64,000 nucleotides of DNA from Albugo candida (GCA_040437565.1 JBDOQK010000055.1:1-64000); one strand, 5' to 3'. Positions 1 through 13,395 are shown, counted from the stretch's first letter. Translations and numbers: made by a program. Notes: a model not told the origin generated them from the letters alone.

Positions 1-1740
1 AAAAAATGTGAGGCACACGCAACCTTTTACGGGTTTTTAACGTGGCTCGCTGCGTTGTACTCAAGGAATTTTGGACAGAACAAAACAACAACATCTTTGG
101 GACCAACTCTGCCAGCAGCACTCATGACAAAAAAACACCGGAGTCTCAGTCACTCGACAAGCGACTTATCAGATCATACCTCACATTCACCTTGTTGGAC
201 GAATTGATTCATTACCTCCGCGGCTCACAGATTTGGGTAACAGATACCGATATAAATCAATTTTCTTGCTTCAACATCCCACCCATACAAGCTCTTATCA
301 GACAACTCCTCAAACTTGCCGTGCTAAGCTAATGCTCCCATTTGTTTGAGACCGTTCTTTGCAAGCTGAACGGACTCGTAGGCTCATTCACATGTGAGAA
401 CCGATAAATCATAAACAGAAAGTAAGAATCGTGGAATTATTTATTGCTTTTATGAATATTCTTTCTATTTAAAAGTTACCACAAATCATCTCTACTTTGC
501 TTGAAATTTCGCCGGTGAGAGCTTTATCAAGATATAATCCCTCAGTGAGCCTGAAAAATCTTGTCAGACTACCTTCCATCTTACTTCATGATGCTGATTC
601 TTTCTTCACTTTTTTGGCTTTCTGTACTTCTACCTTCCGGATTGATCGAAACATACCGAATGTACTCAAATCTTCTATCGGATACCACAAATGAACGGTC
701 ATTACCACATGAATCCAAGATCGCAGCGATTCAGAATTTTTTTCCTGGTTTCTGTGGATTTAGTCGGATGGAGTAGTCTGACATCAAAACAGCTCATTCG
801 TGGAGAGCCAGTATATTAATGAAATACTCTAGAACAGTGCAGCGGATTCTTTTATATCACACGTATGTAGTGACGCAAAAATGTGAAGGCTACTAGTGAA
901 CGCAGCACCAATCCATAGAATCAAAGAACTTCTTTTACATTATGCTAGGCAAGAAGAACTTTTCTTATGCCTTCTGGTATAACAACCTATATAGCAATTA
1001 GTAACAACAAACTCGCCGGGATGAACGTCTCATCCGCCCACACTCTTTGTTGACGTGAGGATTATACCTCCGATACAAGTTGAGACCAATGATCTTTGTA
1101 GTCTTTACTATTAATGTGATGTGCGTTGGACGTTAAGGAGTCTGTTTGATAAAGCGTTAAAAACGCTTCTCGTTGGGATTGATTGTCCGCGCATAGACGA
1201 AGTGCAGCAAAACTGGAGCATACAACGTGACACTGCGAGGACCGTGTAGCCTCTACCGAAAGTGGGGTCATGTGTATACAATCATGTTCGATCTGTTGAA
1301 GCACGGACGGCGTATTGCTGCGATGATAATCCCAGCACCATTTTTGTCCGTAGATATTTAGAAGTTTGTGTTCGTGCAAACAGGTGTCCACAACTATATA
1401 GAGAATGATCGACTTCCTGGAGACGATCGGAGCATCTGAATTTAGTTTTCTGACAAAGTGATCTGGTGCTCCGTATGAAGTTGCTGATAACTATAGCTAG
1501 AGTAATGCTACAGGCCGTTGGTATCGGTATCAAGGCTGTTCAAGTTCAATGGAGACTATTGCTGACTGAGTTGAGAGATGTGAACCATGTTGGAGTTTTG
1601 ATCTACTGCTTGCCCGGATCTGATTGTCTGGATGGTATCTATGAATGGATAAAGTGGTTTCATATTTCTACAATCCGGTACTTCATGTCAACCATTCCAT
1701 CGCAATGACGGTGCAGTCTGGTAGTAGAAATAGCATATTA
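1..1740. other. gene-poor stretch, no supported gene
   Basis: No recognisable gene. One reading frame on the plus strand (12-332) stays open for about 107 codons and ends in a stop. It has no ATG near its beginning (first candidate start is GTG), so at best it is a terminal exon of an unrecognised gene. Elsewhere there are only short overlapping frames on both strands with no domain signal. AT-rich intergenic DNA. Confidence 0.4.
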
Positions 1741-1988
1741 TGGGTCCGTACCCAGATCAGTCGGTTAAGCACTTGAGCGCACGGACCCCGTGCCGGATGT
1801 CGTCAGTTCGATCCCCGGCAGTATGGGCAGCGGTTCGAGCCCACCCAAGCAAAAAGCTTGGAAAATATCTGCCTCCCCAGGTTTGAAGTCAGACTCAAGC
1901 GATATTCACACGGTCAGGGGCTCATGATAGGATAAGGAAGGTAGTTAAAGAACCAGATAAACAGTGTAATGAAATCCTTGACAAAGTA
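1741..1988 (+). mobile_element. tRNA-derived SINE, copy 1 (full length)
   Basis: A 248-bp element, almost identical to the copy at 27062-27309 (one visible difference). The head carries a box-A-like stretch (cagatcagtcggttaagc) and a box-B-like stretch (agttcgatcccc), followed by a second, perfect box-B-like ggttcgagccc. The 5' end gggtccgt pairs perfectly with acggaccc about 30 nt further on, tgccgg pairs with ccggca around the first B box, and ccaagc-aaaaa-gcttgg forms a third hairpin. The tail ends in cttgacaaagta. Pol III SINEs with tRNA heads are known in oomycetes. The family assignment is inference from the promoter boxes and the copy set. Confidence 0.85.
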
Positions 1989-2551
1989 CGTGATGGGGCA
2001 CCTAGGAGACAGATCGAAGCGCTTGTGCAATAGAAGAGTCAACGTGAGGAAAGCAATCCCTTATATTGCTTAAAATGATATTGTAACCAACAGCGACAAA
2101 ACGTCATAACGACTCAAAAAGAAATTCCCTAGACAGCTTCATTTCAGCCTTAGCCGCGCCAGCTTCGCCTACCCCGAGAAGCATATTTCAGACTAATGCG
2201 CTTCAATCGTGCAATATGAAAGGACGTTGATCAAAGTGCCTTCTCCGATGGTAATTCTACTCATGCCGATCGTGCCTTCACGAGAATATGCAAGCTTTTA
2301 TTGTTATACGACTTAAAACAGACTACCTCAGCGTTGTAGAAGATGAGTCGACCTAATGCTTCTCATGTTAAAATGTAGCAGGCGTGCATGTCGAAAAAGG
2401 CTTGGAGCAATGGCTCGACGTTATTCTGCAATAGATGCCACATGATCTGATGTCATGTGTTTTAGTTGTGGGGCAAGTCGGGGATTCTTATGTGTGTAGG
2501 ATCTCATTTTTCCCCATTCTCATTCAAATATGGTGACACTCTTCTCAGCGC
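1989..2551. other. intergenic, nothing recognised
   Basis: Only short frames with stops on both strands. No repeat, RNA gene or domain signal seen. Confidence 0.4.
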
Positions 2552-3355
2552 ATGATTCATCCTCTGGAACCATGTCTTAGTATCTCCAACACGGCTCGAC
2601 TCGAGGAATGTGCAGTACCACTCGTTTTCGTTCCAGCCCCTGACAGCGATGTCGGTGTTTTCGATCTCAGTATGGGCGCTCGTCGTGTGATATTCCGGAA
2701 TCTACATGCAAAATTCACTGAAGTAGAAGCATGTGAATGTCCTTCAATCATTCACATTGAATATTCCCACCGAGAACGATCATTCTCACAATTCTTCTTG
2801 GAATTGGTGAAATTGTGGCCGCATTTGAAGACATTGCGACGCCACTTATGAGCGAGGAATACAGCGTGGGTGCGATTTTATGTCCTGGAAACCATTTACA
2901 CAATATCAGCGATGCGATCATCACTGGCGGAGAAGATGGAAATACAATATTGGGATCTTCGTAATGGGAAACACACATTCACAGTTTTTGGCGAGAGTCA
3001 GTCGACATTTCTTACGACAATTTAACCGCTTCCAACAATTAGTGGCGCATCACTAACACATTTGGAACGCAACGGAAGGAGAATTCTTGCACGAATTCTC
3101 GGAAGGATAAATGGGAAAGCGATGGATCCATTAGTGGACGCACTTGCACGAATGAAGTACAACTGGATCCGTCACAAAGGCTCGAATGGCTTGGAGCAAA
3201 TTAAATCCGAAATTGATTACAATCCGTCAACACTCTTCCTACTTTTCATGTCCACAACCCAAAGGAATCGCAAATTCTGTCGCTATGGAACGACGTGGTC
3301 TCCTTACTCCATCTACCGCAGATATAGATTGCAATTTGGATCTTACTTAGATTGA
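2552..3355 (+). pseudogene. decayed WD40-repeat gene (VPS15/PIK3R4-like possible)
   Basis: Successive reading frames on the plus strand give pieces of WD40 repeats broken by frameshifts and stops. The first frame (to 2851) contains DVGVFDLSMGARRVIF. The next frame reads DAIITGGEDGNTIL, followed after a one-base shift by WDLRNGKHTFTVFGE, a classic repeat end (GG-D-x-WDLR-x-GK). A stop follows, then a further frame holding THLERNGRR. The order GARRVIF ... ITGGEDG ... WDLRNGK ... HLERNG is reminiscent of the C-terminal WD domain of the PI3K regulatory kinase VPS15, but this rests on memory only. At least two frameshifts and one stop make it a pseudogene. The 3' end faces the coiled-coil gene convergently, about 95 bp away. 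Confidence 0.5.
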
Positions 3356-3449
3356 TCTCAATGGTCCCATACTCGTACCAGTGCTAGTGATAGACTAGTG
3401 TGGAAGTGATGCGAATTGTAAGGTCTCATTAGAGATACAAAGCACAATG

Positions 3450-4724
3450 CTACTTTTGGTCATTCGATAGGATTTGCGACTCGGCCATGTGGACGTATCG
3501 ACCGACAAACCTTTCTGATTCGACTTTTTCGGCGACAAGACGTGCGATCTCATTGCTTGGAATCAGATGAGAAGCGTCCGTATGCGCGATATCGACTTGT
3601 TTCTTGGAGAGTAACGTCAATTGCGTCTGAAGGGATTCCTTTTGTGTCATGGTATCTTCCAGCTTTCTTTTCAACGATTCATTCTCGAGATGAAGGTGAC
3701 CGACTGCCACCGACGCGGTCTTGAGCTGTTCTTCCTTTTCCAGTATTGCGTTATGGCTTTGTGCGAGATCCATCTTAAGCTTCGTTGCATTCATTTCACT
3801 GAGAGATTGCTTCAATACCTTTACTAGTTTGTTCAATTGTGTCCATTGCGTTTGGAGGAAGAGAATCGTTTCATTTGGGGCTTTCAATTTGGATTCCAAC
3901 TCGTTTATCGCTTGAGAACGTTCGATTTCCATTGCCTGGATTTGGCTATTTAGCGTAAGGATTTGCTCGTTCAAAGCTTTCTTTTCGGTTTCATGGAGAT
4001 ACGATACCTCTTGCCAGTTGATTGCTTGCTGCATCAAGAAATCCTCGTAGTCTTTTTGCGTCTCACAGAGATTCTGATGGATTGCATCGCGTTCTTCTTG
4101 GAGACGATGCTGATGTTCCATGATGCAATTCCGCTCCACTGCGAGGATCAGATTCTCCATCACCGAGTGTGTTTCGACATTGTGCTGCGTTTCGATCCAT
4201 GTTTGGGTGCAGGCGGTAATCGCTTGCTGCAATGCCACGCTCTCCGATGCGAATTGCTGGATGGAAAATCTTTCCGTGGAAATGAAGGATTTCTCGACTT
4301 GAAGTTGAAGCGGTTGGAGCTGATCGGTGTACTGATTCTGAGTCCGGATGAGTTCTCCTTTCTGATAACGGTACATTCGTGTGACATCTTCTTCGACATG
4401 ACAAAAGCATTGTTGTTCAGATTTGATTTGTGAGTGTAATTGTAATTGTACTCTTTCGAGGTGCCTTGTTGATCTTCTGAGTTGAGCGTTCTCGTTGCGT
4501 AAGAGTTCATTACTGATTTGGAGGGTTTCTATTTTCATCTGCTTGGATGTGACTGGAGGAGAGGCGTTTGTTTCTAATTGCTCGAATGAAGAGCGATTTC
4601 GTTTACTGCCCGATGCAGGAATCAATTTGTCGATCTTGGCGGTGTGCTTACGCAGACGATCGCAATTTTCTTTGATGGTGTGGTTCATTCTATGCATGTG
4701 ACTATGTGCTTGCATACGAAACAT
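3450..4724 (-). CDS. coiled-coil protein, unrecognised family
   Basis: A single uninterrupted 424-codon frame with ATG start and TAG stop, intronless. Residues 1-55 are basic and His/Met-rich with no signal peptide. From about residue 60 to 390 the protein is dominated by Glu/Gln/Leu/Lys heptad-like stretches (for example LQISNELLRNENAQLRR and LENESLKRKLEDTM), so a long, interrupted coiled coil is predicted. There is no enzymatic motif, no transmembrane segment and no zinc ligand pattern. A structural or scaffold role (centrosome, cytoskeleton or vesicle tether) is possible but not supported by anything specific. The frame length in otherwise stop-rich DNA and the even codon use make it a real gene. 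It is the only gene in the first 13 kb that looks intact. Confidence 0.82.
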   Translation of the reverse strand: MFRMQAHSHMHRMNHTIKENCDRLRKHTAKIDKLIPASGSKRNRSSFEQLETNASPPVTSKQMKIETLQISNELLRNENAQLRRSTRHLERVQLQLHSQIKSEQQCFCHVEEDVTRMYRYQKGELIRTQNQYTDQLQPLQLQVEKSFISTERFSIQQFASESVALQQAITACTQTWIETQHNVETHSVMENLILAVERNCIMEHQHRLQEERDAIHQNLCETQKDYEDFLMQQAINWQEVSYLHETEKKALNEQILTLNSQIQAMEIERSQAINELESKLKAPNETILFLQTQWTQLNKLVKVLKQSLSEMNATKLKMDLAQSHNAILEKEEQLKTASVAVGHLHLENESLKRKLEDTMTQKESLQTQLTLLSKKQVDIAHTDASHLIPSNEIARLVAEKVESERFVGRYVHMAESQILSNDQK

Positions 4725-4739
4725 GTGTGATTTTCTGAT

Positions 4740-5540
4740 TACTTGATTGGTGAAAAATGGTAATAAAACTTTTATAGTGTGTCGCTAATGTATATATTCA
4801 GGAAATACAAAACTATAAACACGTATATACGCATGATGAATGAAAACACCCGCAAAATAAGCTGATGGCGAAATACTACAGCGAAAAGTAGATGGACACA
4901 TGAAATGGTCTCCCTAATGCGGATGCAACATATGTTTTGGCTTGAGTAGCCGTTCATGAACTGGCTCGGTAGATATCCTGTAGCATAAACTATGAAAAGC
5001 TTGTGCGCTGGCTTGCTAATTATATCTTTGTAAAAGAGGGTCCTATTCTGTAGAGAAGCAAACCCAATGTTTTCGTTAATTCGGTAGACGGAGCGAGCCC
5101 GTATTCTTCACTAAAATTGATAGGACCATCGAGCATAACGGTGGCTTTCCGTCTTGAGAGTTTCTATCGGACACTTTGTGGCCTTTTTGTCAGCCACTAA
5201 GAATAGGATTAATTGATCATTCGGCGTATATATCCTTGACAGTAAAGAGTGTTGCCTCCTTTTCAGATAGATCGCTTGATTTGGTAGACGTATCCGTAGT
5301 AACTTGAACGGAGATCCTCTCAACGGTTGATAAGAGGCTTCCGAGTCTATTTCCATTCCCATTAAATTCACACGATGTTCGCCAGCCATACTTGAGACAA
5401 AAGCAATTAGATACACATCAGCTGAGGCTCTTTTCGGGATTGTCAATTAAGTTGCGTGCATACTGAGACTTGTGTGTGATGGGTACTCCACACTGAAATT
5501 TGCCACCAGTCCATGCTTGCAAAGGACTCGTGAAGGTGAT
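4740..5540. other. intergenic, nothing recognised
   Basis: AT-rich sequence with short frames. The longest, on the minus strand (5111-5446, 111 codons), lacks an ATG start near its beginning and shows no domain; it is not called as a gene. Confidence 0.4.
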
Positions 5541-5548
5541 GGTGAAAT

Positions 5549-5795
5549 TCATACTGATAGTTGCAAAAGAGGCTTGACGGCTTCATAGGCCTCTTTATTG
5601 GTCAAATAAAGTCCATGAAAGCTTTTTTTTGCTGCAATAAAGCGCTAGACGCTGATTCGCTTTTAACGAGCTTCAGAGGCCTCTTCATTTGTCTAATAGT
5701 CTTTAATACTGTTTATTGGCTGTTAAGCACAACGTCGGACGCGGATTGGCTGTTAACGGACGAGAGGCCTCTACATTAGTCTAGTAGAGTCTGGT
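5549..5795 (+). repeat. degenerate tandem repeat, about 90-bp unit, three units
   Basis: Three successive copies of a module built around aggcctct, followed by an A/T-rich tail (ttattggtcaaataaag, tcatttgtctaatag, acattagtctagtag). Copies 2 and 3 also share upstream blocks (agacgctgattcgct / ggacgcggattggct and tttaacga / tgttaacgga). Unit spacing is about 90 bp. The repeats have diverged, so this is an old array. No coding potential. Confidence 0.6.
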
Positions 5796-8700
5796 GTAAT
5801 TCGAAGTCGTACCGTGCGTCTCTTGAATAATAGCATATCTTTATAACAAAGTCATCTGAGCACCTTGTGATTGAGAAAAATAAACCTGCTCGAGAATCGT
5901 CGATCCATCGAAATCACCAGCCCAACTTTTGATACAGTGATGCATGCAGATATTCACGAAGAAGTTCATCCAAATTAAGTAGAATTGGCGGATTCGAGAC
6001 TAGAGACGGACACGTCAAAGAAAGTTTCGAACTTGCAACCAATAGATTACACTATAAAAGACTTCACTAAAAGTGGGAAATCTACACATTAATTTTGTCC
6101 CGTTGCGGCAGTTTCCTCAGCGATTACTTTTATCAGACATCCCAAGCTCACTGCAAAACAATGGAAAGAAAAGGCATCAGCAACTTCGATAGAATCCGGC
6201 CGGCAAGTCTTTATTCGATTAACAGAGATGCAACCTACCAAACATAATGGCTGCGCAATTGAATTACAGTTGCCAATGGAAGGAAGTATTATAGCGCATA
6301 GCATCAACGAGTGACCTTATCAAATCATGCATCTTCGTCTATTGCAGCTTACCCGATCGCAAAATATATTTGTGGAGAAGCTGGAGGCGGCCTGGTAGCG
6401 GATATCCTTGGAAATCAAACTGATGTACCTTATCTGTTTGATTACAATCCGTGCTGTATATATCAGCCTCAACAAGCATTGAGATAATTTTTTTGTGCAC
6501 CCCATTCTGATGATGATCAACTGTGAAATCTAAGCTTACATATTTGCTTTCTCACCGTTGATGCAAGTAGTTGCCACGCAGCAGATCAGATTAAAGGCTC
6601 CTATCAGGATGACGAAAGGATATCAAGATCATGAGCGCACTGGAATACATCGGATTAGTTAAGAAAGACTCGAGTGATGAATAATGCGCTATAAGACAAG
6701 ATGAACGTGTCTCGGCTTAAACTTCCGAAGCAGAGCAATGCTAATGCTAGTCCACATGTCACACACTAGAAATTATTTTCAAATTGGAAGAAGACAAAAG
6801 TGGAGAATCAAAGCTTGGCTAGGGATGAAGCTCTTTACTCGCGGGGAATAACCGTTCCTGAACTTCAAGATCTTTGTACAACTCTTTCATCTGATCTGAA
6901 GGACAGCCGTATAAATGGTGGAGGGTTGACTGCACTAGATGATATGTAGCCTTTGTGTTGATAATTCGTGTTCAGAGTGGAAATTAGTACAACGAGCTTT
7001 GCAGGAAGTCCAAATTTGATTGGTAATCCAAAAATAGCATACACGAAATGAAAGAATTCGATTTTACCTGATGCAACTACGTAGATTCAGATGAATTCTT
7101 GATTGCCCTGAGCGATTACAAAATATGTGATGGCTTCTCGATATGTACCCTATCAATTAAATGTGTATGCAAACGTTGGGCAGTGTTGAACTTCCAACCG
7201 ACTATTTTTGTATTTCAACCCGTTGCTTGCACTCGTCGGTACCGGATTCAGTACCTTGGAAATCATCACTGAGAAAACAGACGGCTGTGATTCTTTGAGT
7301 GATTATTTGCACAACCCCGGACTGCGGCTTTACACAAAGCCAGGTTAGGTATGAGTGCAGAATATGGATAAGTCCTTGTTGTAATGTACTCCCCGTAGCT
7401 TGGGAGAAAAATAGAGGTAAAGCTGAAAAAGGAAATTAACCACGGAGCAGCCTTCACGGTTTGCTAAGAACGTACTGGTAGAAGCTAGGGCAGTTCTCGT
7501 TCGCACCAGTACAAAAAAGTAGGGAAGCAGAATCAAATAATACGCCCACATCTCGAACCGTGTCAAGTTTTCAAATCCTCTACTAGTGCAAATCTAGTTG
7601 ATGCCAGCACTTGCTGTCAGCGATGTCCACATGCTCATTGACATGGAGCTCTTTCCTAAATATGGCACAAAGCTGAAATAAAGCTCCATGATATAATCGA
7701 GTCAATTTTGCGTACACTGATGCTGGTGAGATTGAGAAAACTGAGTACGTTTGTTGTAACTTACTGGTACGATTTGTGTGGTCCTTCCTAATCCACAACA
7801 CCCTTCCGTATCGCGAAATCGGCGATACACTCGTAAAATATCAAGCATTCGGAAGCGGTGACGTAGTGGATCCACGACATGACATTCCAGCCAAAATTCT
7901 CTTGGTGAAGGTCGTGCAGTCTACAAAAGGATCAGTGAGACCAGCATGTAAAGGAAGGTTGATAATGATAGATTTTAATTTGACACCGTTATTTATTGCG
8001 CTGCACACACCTCGATGATGAATAGCTTCAGCAAGCTAAGCACTAAGCACACTTTACAAAGATGCTATTAGTAAACAGCATACAATACATTCAATGAGAA
8101 AGAATGAATAGTTATCTTCTAGATGTTTCGCACGTAACATCTTGGGAACATTGAGTCAGTTAGGCAGAGATACTACGCAGAGATGATCAGCGAGTCGCTG
8201 CACTACTCATAGTAAACGCATATTACTCTCAGTCCTCTGTTAGCATCAAACTGCCAATTTATCCGACGAAGTCCGAAAACATTCAGCAATGCGTAGCGTC
8301 TAAGTGGGGTTTTAGTAGGCATATGAGATCTTGAGAAATATGATCGTCACGAAAAACTTGTTATGGAGGGTAGCATTTTGACAGATCATATGTTGTATCA
8401 TCAACACGGATGGAATTACAATTTGGTGCATGCGTTAGATGTAAGAATGTAATGATCACGAGCCATATTATCTGACGATTTTCTGCTATATGCCCTAGGA
8501 CGCGTTGAGCCTAAAACCTGTGGAGTATTGACATAGAGGAGCTGTATCATATTTGTGACTAATGTTGCAGGGATGGTATCTACCTTGGTTTTGGTTATGG
8601 TACGTCCAGCTGATACACCTATTATGAGTGGGTCCCTCATGTAACTGTGAATATCACCAGGAGGGGAACTTCTACACGTCCGTTGAATGCACGATTGATC

Positions 8701-11700
8701 AAATACCTTGACCTTTCTTTCGACTTTTCCTGTCCTTTCAATCCATCTAAAAATCGAGTATGGTTCATGTGTTACTTTGATGACTGCATCTTCGGACTGG
8801 ATAAGTTTCTACGCAACTCGTTAAAATAACTCGAATTGCATGCCATTTATATCATCCAATGTTAAATCAACCGCAATTCGTCACCATCCCTTTCAAAGTT
8901 TAGGTACGAAATGTCTCGTTTTTTGTGGCAGATGCCACCCACCAAGCCAATCCTGGCTGCAAATGAACCGATTGCAAGTACTTAAACCATCAAACCAGTC
9001 ATTATTTCCAGGGATTGTGAAAGCATAATCGCCATCATATATTCGAAAGAGGGCGTTGTTGCGACTGCTGATACATCTTTTTCGCTCCATGATAGAGAGT
9101 TAATCAAATTTTACAAGCGCATACTGCTGTCAAGTCTCAAAAAGACTGGAGCTTCATCACATATTCGAAGACGCTCTAGCATCTCGACTGATCACGAACA
9201 TTGCATAAGACACTAGGATGAGACAGAGACCACACTTTTTACTTCATATATTGACGCATTCGGATGCGGTTACTCAAGATCTTCACCAACAATGAGACTA
9301 CTCCTCGAGTAAACATGTGCGTGTCAGCACGCTGTTTCTATTGCTTTTCGTCCTTGCAGCAGTTTGACGAGCACGAAGCTAAATTTCTTAATTGTATTCT
9401 TGATATTTTTAAAAAACATAAATTATTTTTTTTTAATTTATACCAAAATTCAATCTATTCAACGTAGAAAAGGTCCAAATGTTGTAGGAATTTTTGGTTT
9501 ATTACAATCTACTTCTAACACTGGCTGAGCAAGGAATCTTGCCACCTGATATGAATTGCAAATTCGTCCAGACAATTCAAAACAAAATCGCACCAAACTT
9601 CATCACGCGATGCCAAGTGATCGATATAATACTTTCTATTGTGGTGTTTTGTTTCGCGCAGCTAAGTTTAATGCCGGACTTACAGTAGTTGCGTAGCATG
9701 CTAATTACGTCAGCGCGTTACATTCCGAACCTAGTATATTAATTTTGTGTTTGCTCGACTATGGCCTCATCAACGATGTAGCAAACAATCTCACCATCCC
9801 AGGATCACATCGTCTCCAATCAACAAGAAGATCATCAGCGAACATTCTCACTTGTATCTCGAAGTTTATTTGATATGGATGAACAAAAAGTGACACAGTG
9901 TTTCCTCGAAACTCGAATGGTGCCAAGCTTATCATCCAAGACGGTTCCAACACCACGAGAGAATCTTACATTCCTTCAGTAACCACTCTGACATATTGAT
10001 TCGAGAGGCACAAACTGCAGATTCAACAACGGTGTTGAGAGAGCTATTAGCGTAGTATTTCACAAGGCAAACAGTCTCTACAGTCAGTGCGAGGACATCG
10101 CCGCTAAAATTTGATGACTTTGCAATTTAATTTGGGTCGCAGATTGCTCCCCATTGCGCCATTTTGCGTTTTAAAAAAAAACCACTCTCGGTAATCCATT
10201 AGGCTATAATTGGGTGCGTACTGCACATCTCATTCATCGAATGCGACAGTCAATTCCATAGTATCCCAACGATGCAACCACACGAAATAAGTCTGTTTAT
10301 GGAATATATAGAGCTTCGAAATCCTCAAACCAGAGTGGTTATCATTAGTTTTTTGCTCATGCCGACAATCTAATCCTTGTTTTGCATGGTCTCCGTGTTT
10401 CGTTGTATTTTTGTGTTTTTAAGAGCCAGTTATTCGAAAGAAACAATAAAGGCATGAGTAAGTGATCCATTATGACATCCATTATACGCTCCATAATATT
10501 CCAAAATCCAAAACCAACGACATTCCACTTGCTTCCCACTGTGAGTTGAGCTGGCGTATGGCATTCACACAGGTAGGAGTCGTTTGCGAGTATTTTCGTC
10601 TTCTAAACTGTCCGAGATAGACATTGCTCGCTTTCCTGGCGCAAGAGATTGTGATGAACGACTTCATACGTGCTAACTGTATCCTCTGGTATGCAAAAGA
10701 TGCCACAGCGACTCATTACCAAATAGAGTTGCATTTTGGACAGACTCTGTCTTCATGAAGATCCCAGTCATTCGAACGAATACGACGCTCTTGTCAAGAA
10801 ATAGTCAAACACCCAAATGCCATTTAGCACCGTGTCCAGAGCTACGAGGGATGCAGCAACCACATCAACATTCAACATGATTCGATGACATTTTATCACA
10901 TTCACAGCAAATGCTCTTTAGAATCTGGCTGTGAATCGATGGAAACACATTATCTATCTGCTCTTGTGGAGTATTGTCTGATGAACCGTACAAGTGTTTC
11001 TTTGGTTTTGATCGATAACGTGACATCTACTTTTCATTCTGTAGTTGGCTTCCAATAATGCAGAAAAAACCTTCTCAAGCTCTCCTTTCAACATTTTCCG
11101 AGGGCCCCATCAGCATCAATTACACCGTGCTGGGGATTTTGTTGGAGCTGAAATGGCTTGAGAATGGAGGGCTCATGTATGACGAAATGACGTAATCGAG
11201 GTACTCGTACGTCAGTATGTTGTGGTGTAATGTCTGAGAGTGTACTCTCTCTATGTTGAGGAACACGCCATTCAAAAGCGTCCCCACAGAATCTTTAGCG
11301 CTGACGACCAGTTTCTTGAATATCGTATCATTGATGAATTCTTAAAGTACTGGTCGCCACCACTTTGCCTTCCGAATGTCGAGCGCTAATGGAAATTATA
11401 TCAATCACAACATGCAGCATTGTACGGCAGCTGTCTGGACAATTGATACTCGCAGAGTTAAAGCAACAGCACAGCTCTTGCTTCAAGACTCTGTACAAGT
11501 GAATGTACCGAAAGAAACGCTTAAATGCGCGAACAAATACCGTTCAGATACGGCCATTTAGACAATTGCGAAAAAGCTGCTCAAGTTATAACTCATCTTG
11601 CATCGCTTAAATTCATGTTCGGCAAATTTGCTCACATTCGCATGAAGCGTCATTTTCTTCACAAGCAATTCACTCACTATCGATATCGTTTCGAATGTGT

Positions 11701-12560
11701 CGATCTCAATCATTCTTACTTGGCTTCCATTAGAGGAACTTCGCTTTGTATTGCGTAAATTTGATGTTAGACTCACGATAGCACCCCCGTGACATAGCTA
11801 TACGAAGTTGCGTATCACTGCTTGGTACGAAGTGCTCATCATAATTAATCATCATAATTGATCATTACAATTGCAAACCGCGAGAAAGAAAGCAAATAGA
11901 CTCTTCAATACTTTTGCAGACTCTGTCTCACCCGTTCTTGCTGGACCGAATGAATTTTCTCCATGGTCAATCAATGTCGAGTGCTTGTGTAACTGTCGAT
12001 TTTTGGGTCAATGACTCTATGAAAGATCTTTCCTCAACATTCAAATGCTCGAATACGTATGGAAAAAGCGGCATATGAGATTTTCAGAATCAGCCTTTTG
12101 CATACTTCTCGATCGGTTTAAGAGGAAGGTAGCAGCGTATTTGATGTATACATCCAAAGTCCTGCCGTGTGTGACCCGAGTTTGTGGTAACCTGATCGAT
12201 CCAAGAAGCATATGTGTCAAAACAAATAGAGCTTAAGGTTATGTGCGGGAAACAAACAATAAAATTGACGAATTCGCAGGGTACTCTCTAAAATCAAAGC
12301 AGTAAAGAATTGTTCTGGCTAACAGTGTCCGAGTAGCTCAACTACTAATTTATACAGAAAAATATGCTTGTATTCGAATACGTGTTATCTCTTTGTTCTA
12401 GCATTTCGCACAGAATGCTAGATAAGACTTAGCGAAATGTTTTCTACACCTGTTTCTCCAGCAGTTTGTCCGACTTCGGCTACATAATACTTTTTAATGG
12501 ATTACCCTCGTGCAACAATGTTCGAACATTTCGGATACAATTATTTCAACCCATCAGATA
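5796..12560. other. long gene-poor stretch, no supported gene
   Basis: Nearly 7 kb of AT-rich DNA in which frames are short, overlapping and mostly without ATG starts. Slightly longer frames at 9494-9688 (+), 10357-10706 (-, two adjacent frames) and 11525-11758 (+) show no motif I can name and may be remnants of genes or transposons. No rRNA, tRNA or clear repeat was recognised. Confidence 0.4.
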
Positions 12561-12589
12561 CGAAACCGAATAAAACCATCTGAACATTT

Positions 12590-13395
12590 TCTTTATTCAA
12601 AATCTAGTAGAAAACTACAAATAACCAGTAATATTACTATAACAAAAAGCAGTCCAATAACTCACTTACTTTAAATCTAGTAGAAACTTGAAATAATCAG
12701 TAATATTATCATGATATCAAGTAGATAACTAAAAAAATAGTAATATTACTGTAATATAAAGCAGTCTGATTACTCACTTACTTTGAATCTATCCTAATCA
12801 GATATATTACCGTAATAAAAAGGAGTCTGATAACTCACTTTAAATTTAGTAGAAAACTATAAATAGTCAGTAATGTTACCATAATATAAAGCAGTCTAAT
12901 AACTTACCTATTTGAATCTAGTAGAAAACTAGAAATAATTAAAAATATTACTGTAATATAAAGCAGTCTGATAACTCACTTACTATAAATCTACCCTAAT
13001 CAGAAATAATATTTTAATAAAAAGCAGTGTAATAACTCACTTACTTCAAATCTAGAAAACTAGAAATAATCAGTAATATTAGCATAATAAAAAGCAGTCT
13101 TATCACTCACTACTTTAAATCTAGTAGAAAAATAGAAATAAGCAGTAATATTACTATAATAAATAACAGTCTAATAGCTCACTTGCTTTAAATCTAGTAG
13201 AAAACTACAAATAATCAAGTAATATTAGTATAATAAAAAGCAGTCTAATATCTCACTACGTTAAATCTAGTTGAGAATCAGTATTCTTACTATAATATAA
13301 AGCAGTCCAATAGCTCACTTTCTTTAAATCTAGTAGAGAACTAGAAATAATCAGTAATTTAACTATAATAAAAGTAGTCTAATAACTCATTGTTA
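12590..13395. repeat. AT-rich minisatellite, about 60-75-bp unit, about 11 units
   Basis: An array of imperfect units containing tctagtagaaaactagaaat, then cagtaatattactataata, then aaagcagtctaataactcac. The anchor gcagtc(t/c) recurs near 12647, 12761, 12817, 12889, 12963, 13024, 13097, 13167, 13240, 13302 and 13374. Several units carry small indels, so the period varies. Two more remote, degenerate units extend to about 13700: the block catctgaa-cattttctttattc before the array (about 12580) recurs as catctgaatgttttttttatt near 13515. The array ends about 430 bp upstream of the gene at 13825. Confidence 0.85.

Noticed and set aside
3542-4701. Several plus- and minus-strand frames of 60-156 codons inside the coiled-coil gene
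   Set aside because: Shadows of the real minus-strand gene in other frames.
9759-9956. Minus-strand frame containing MFADDLLVDW, resembling the RT catalytic box
   Set aside because: No other RT motif lies in any frame nearby; the short match is likely chance.
12590-13395. Regular repeats considered as a CRISPR-like array
   Set aside because: Units are imperfect, AT-rich and without constant spacers, in a eukaryotic context; a minisatellite explains them.
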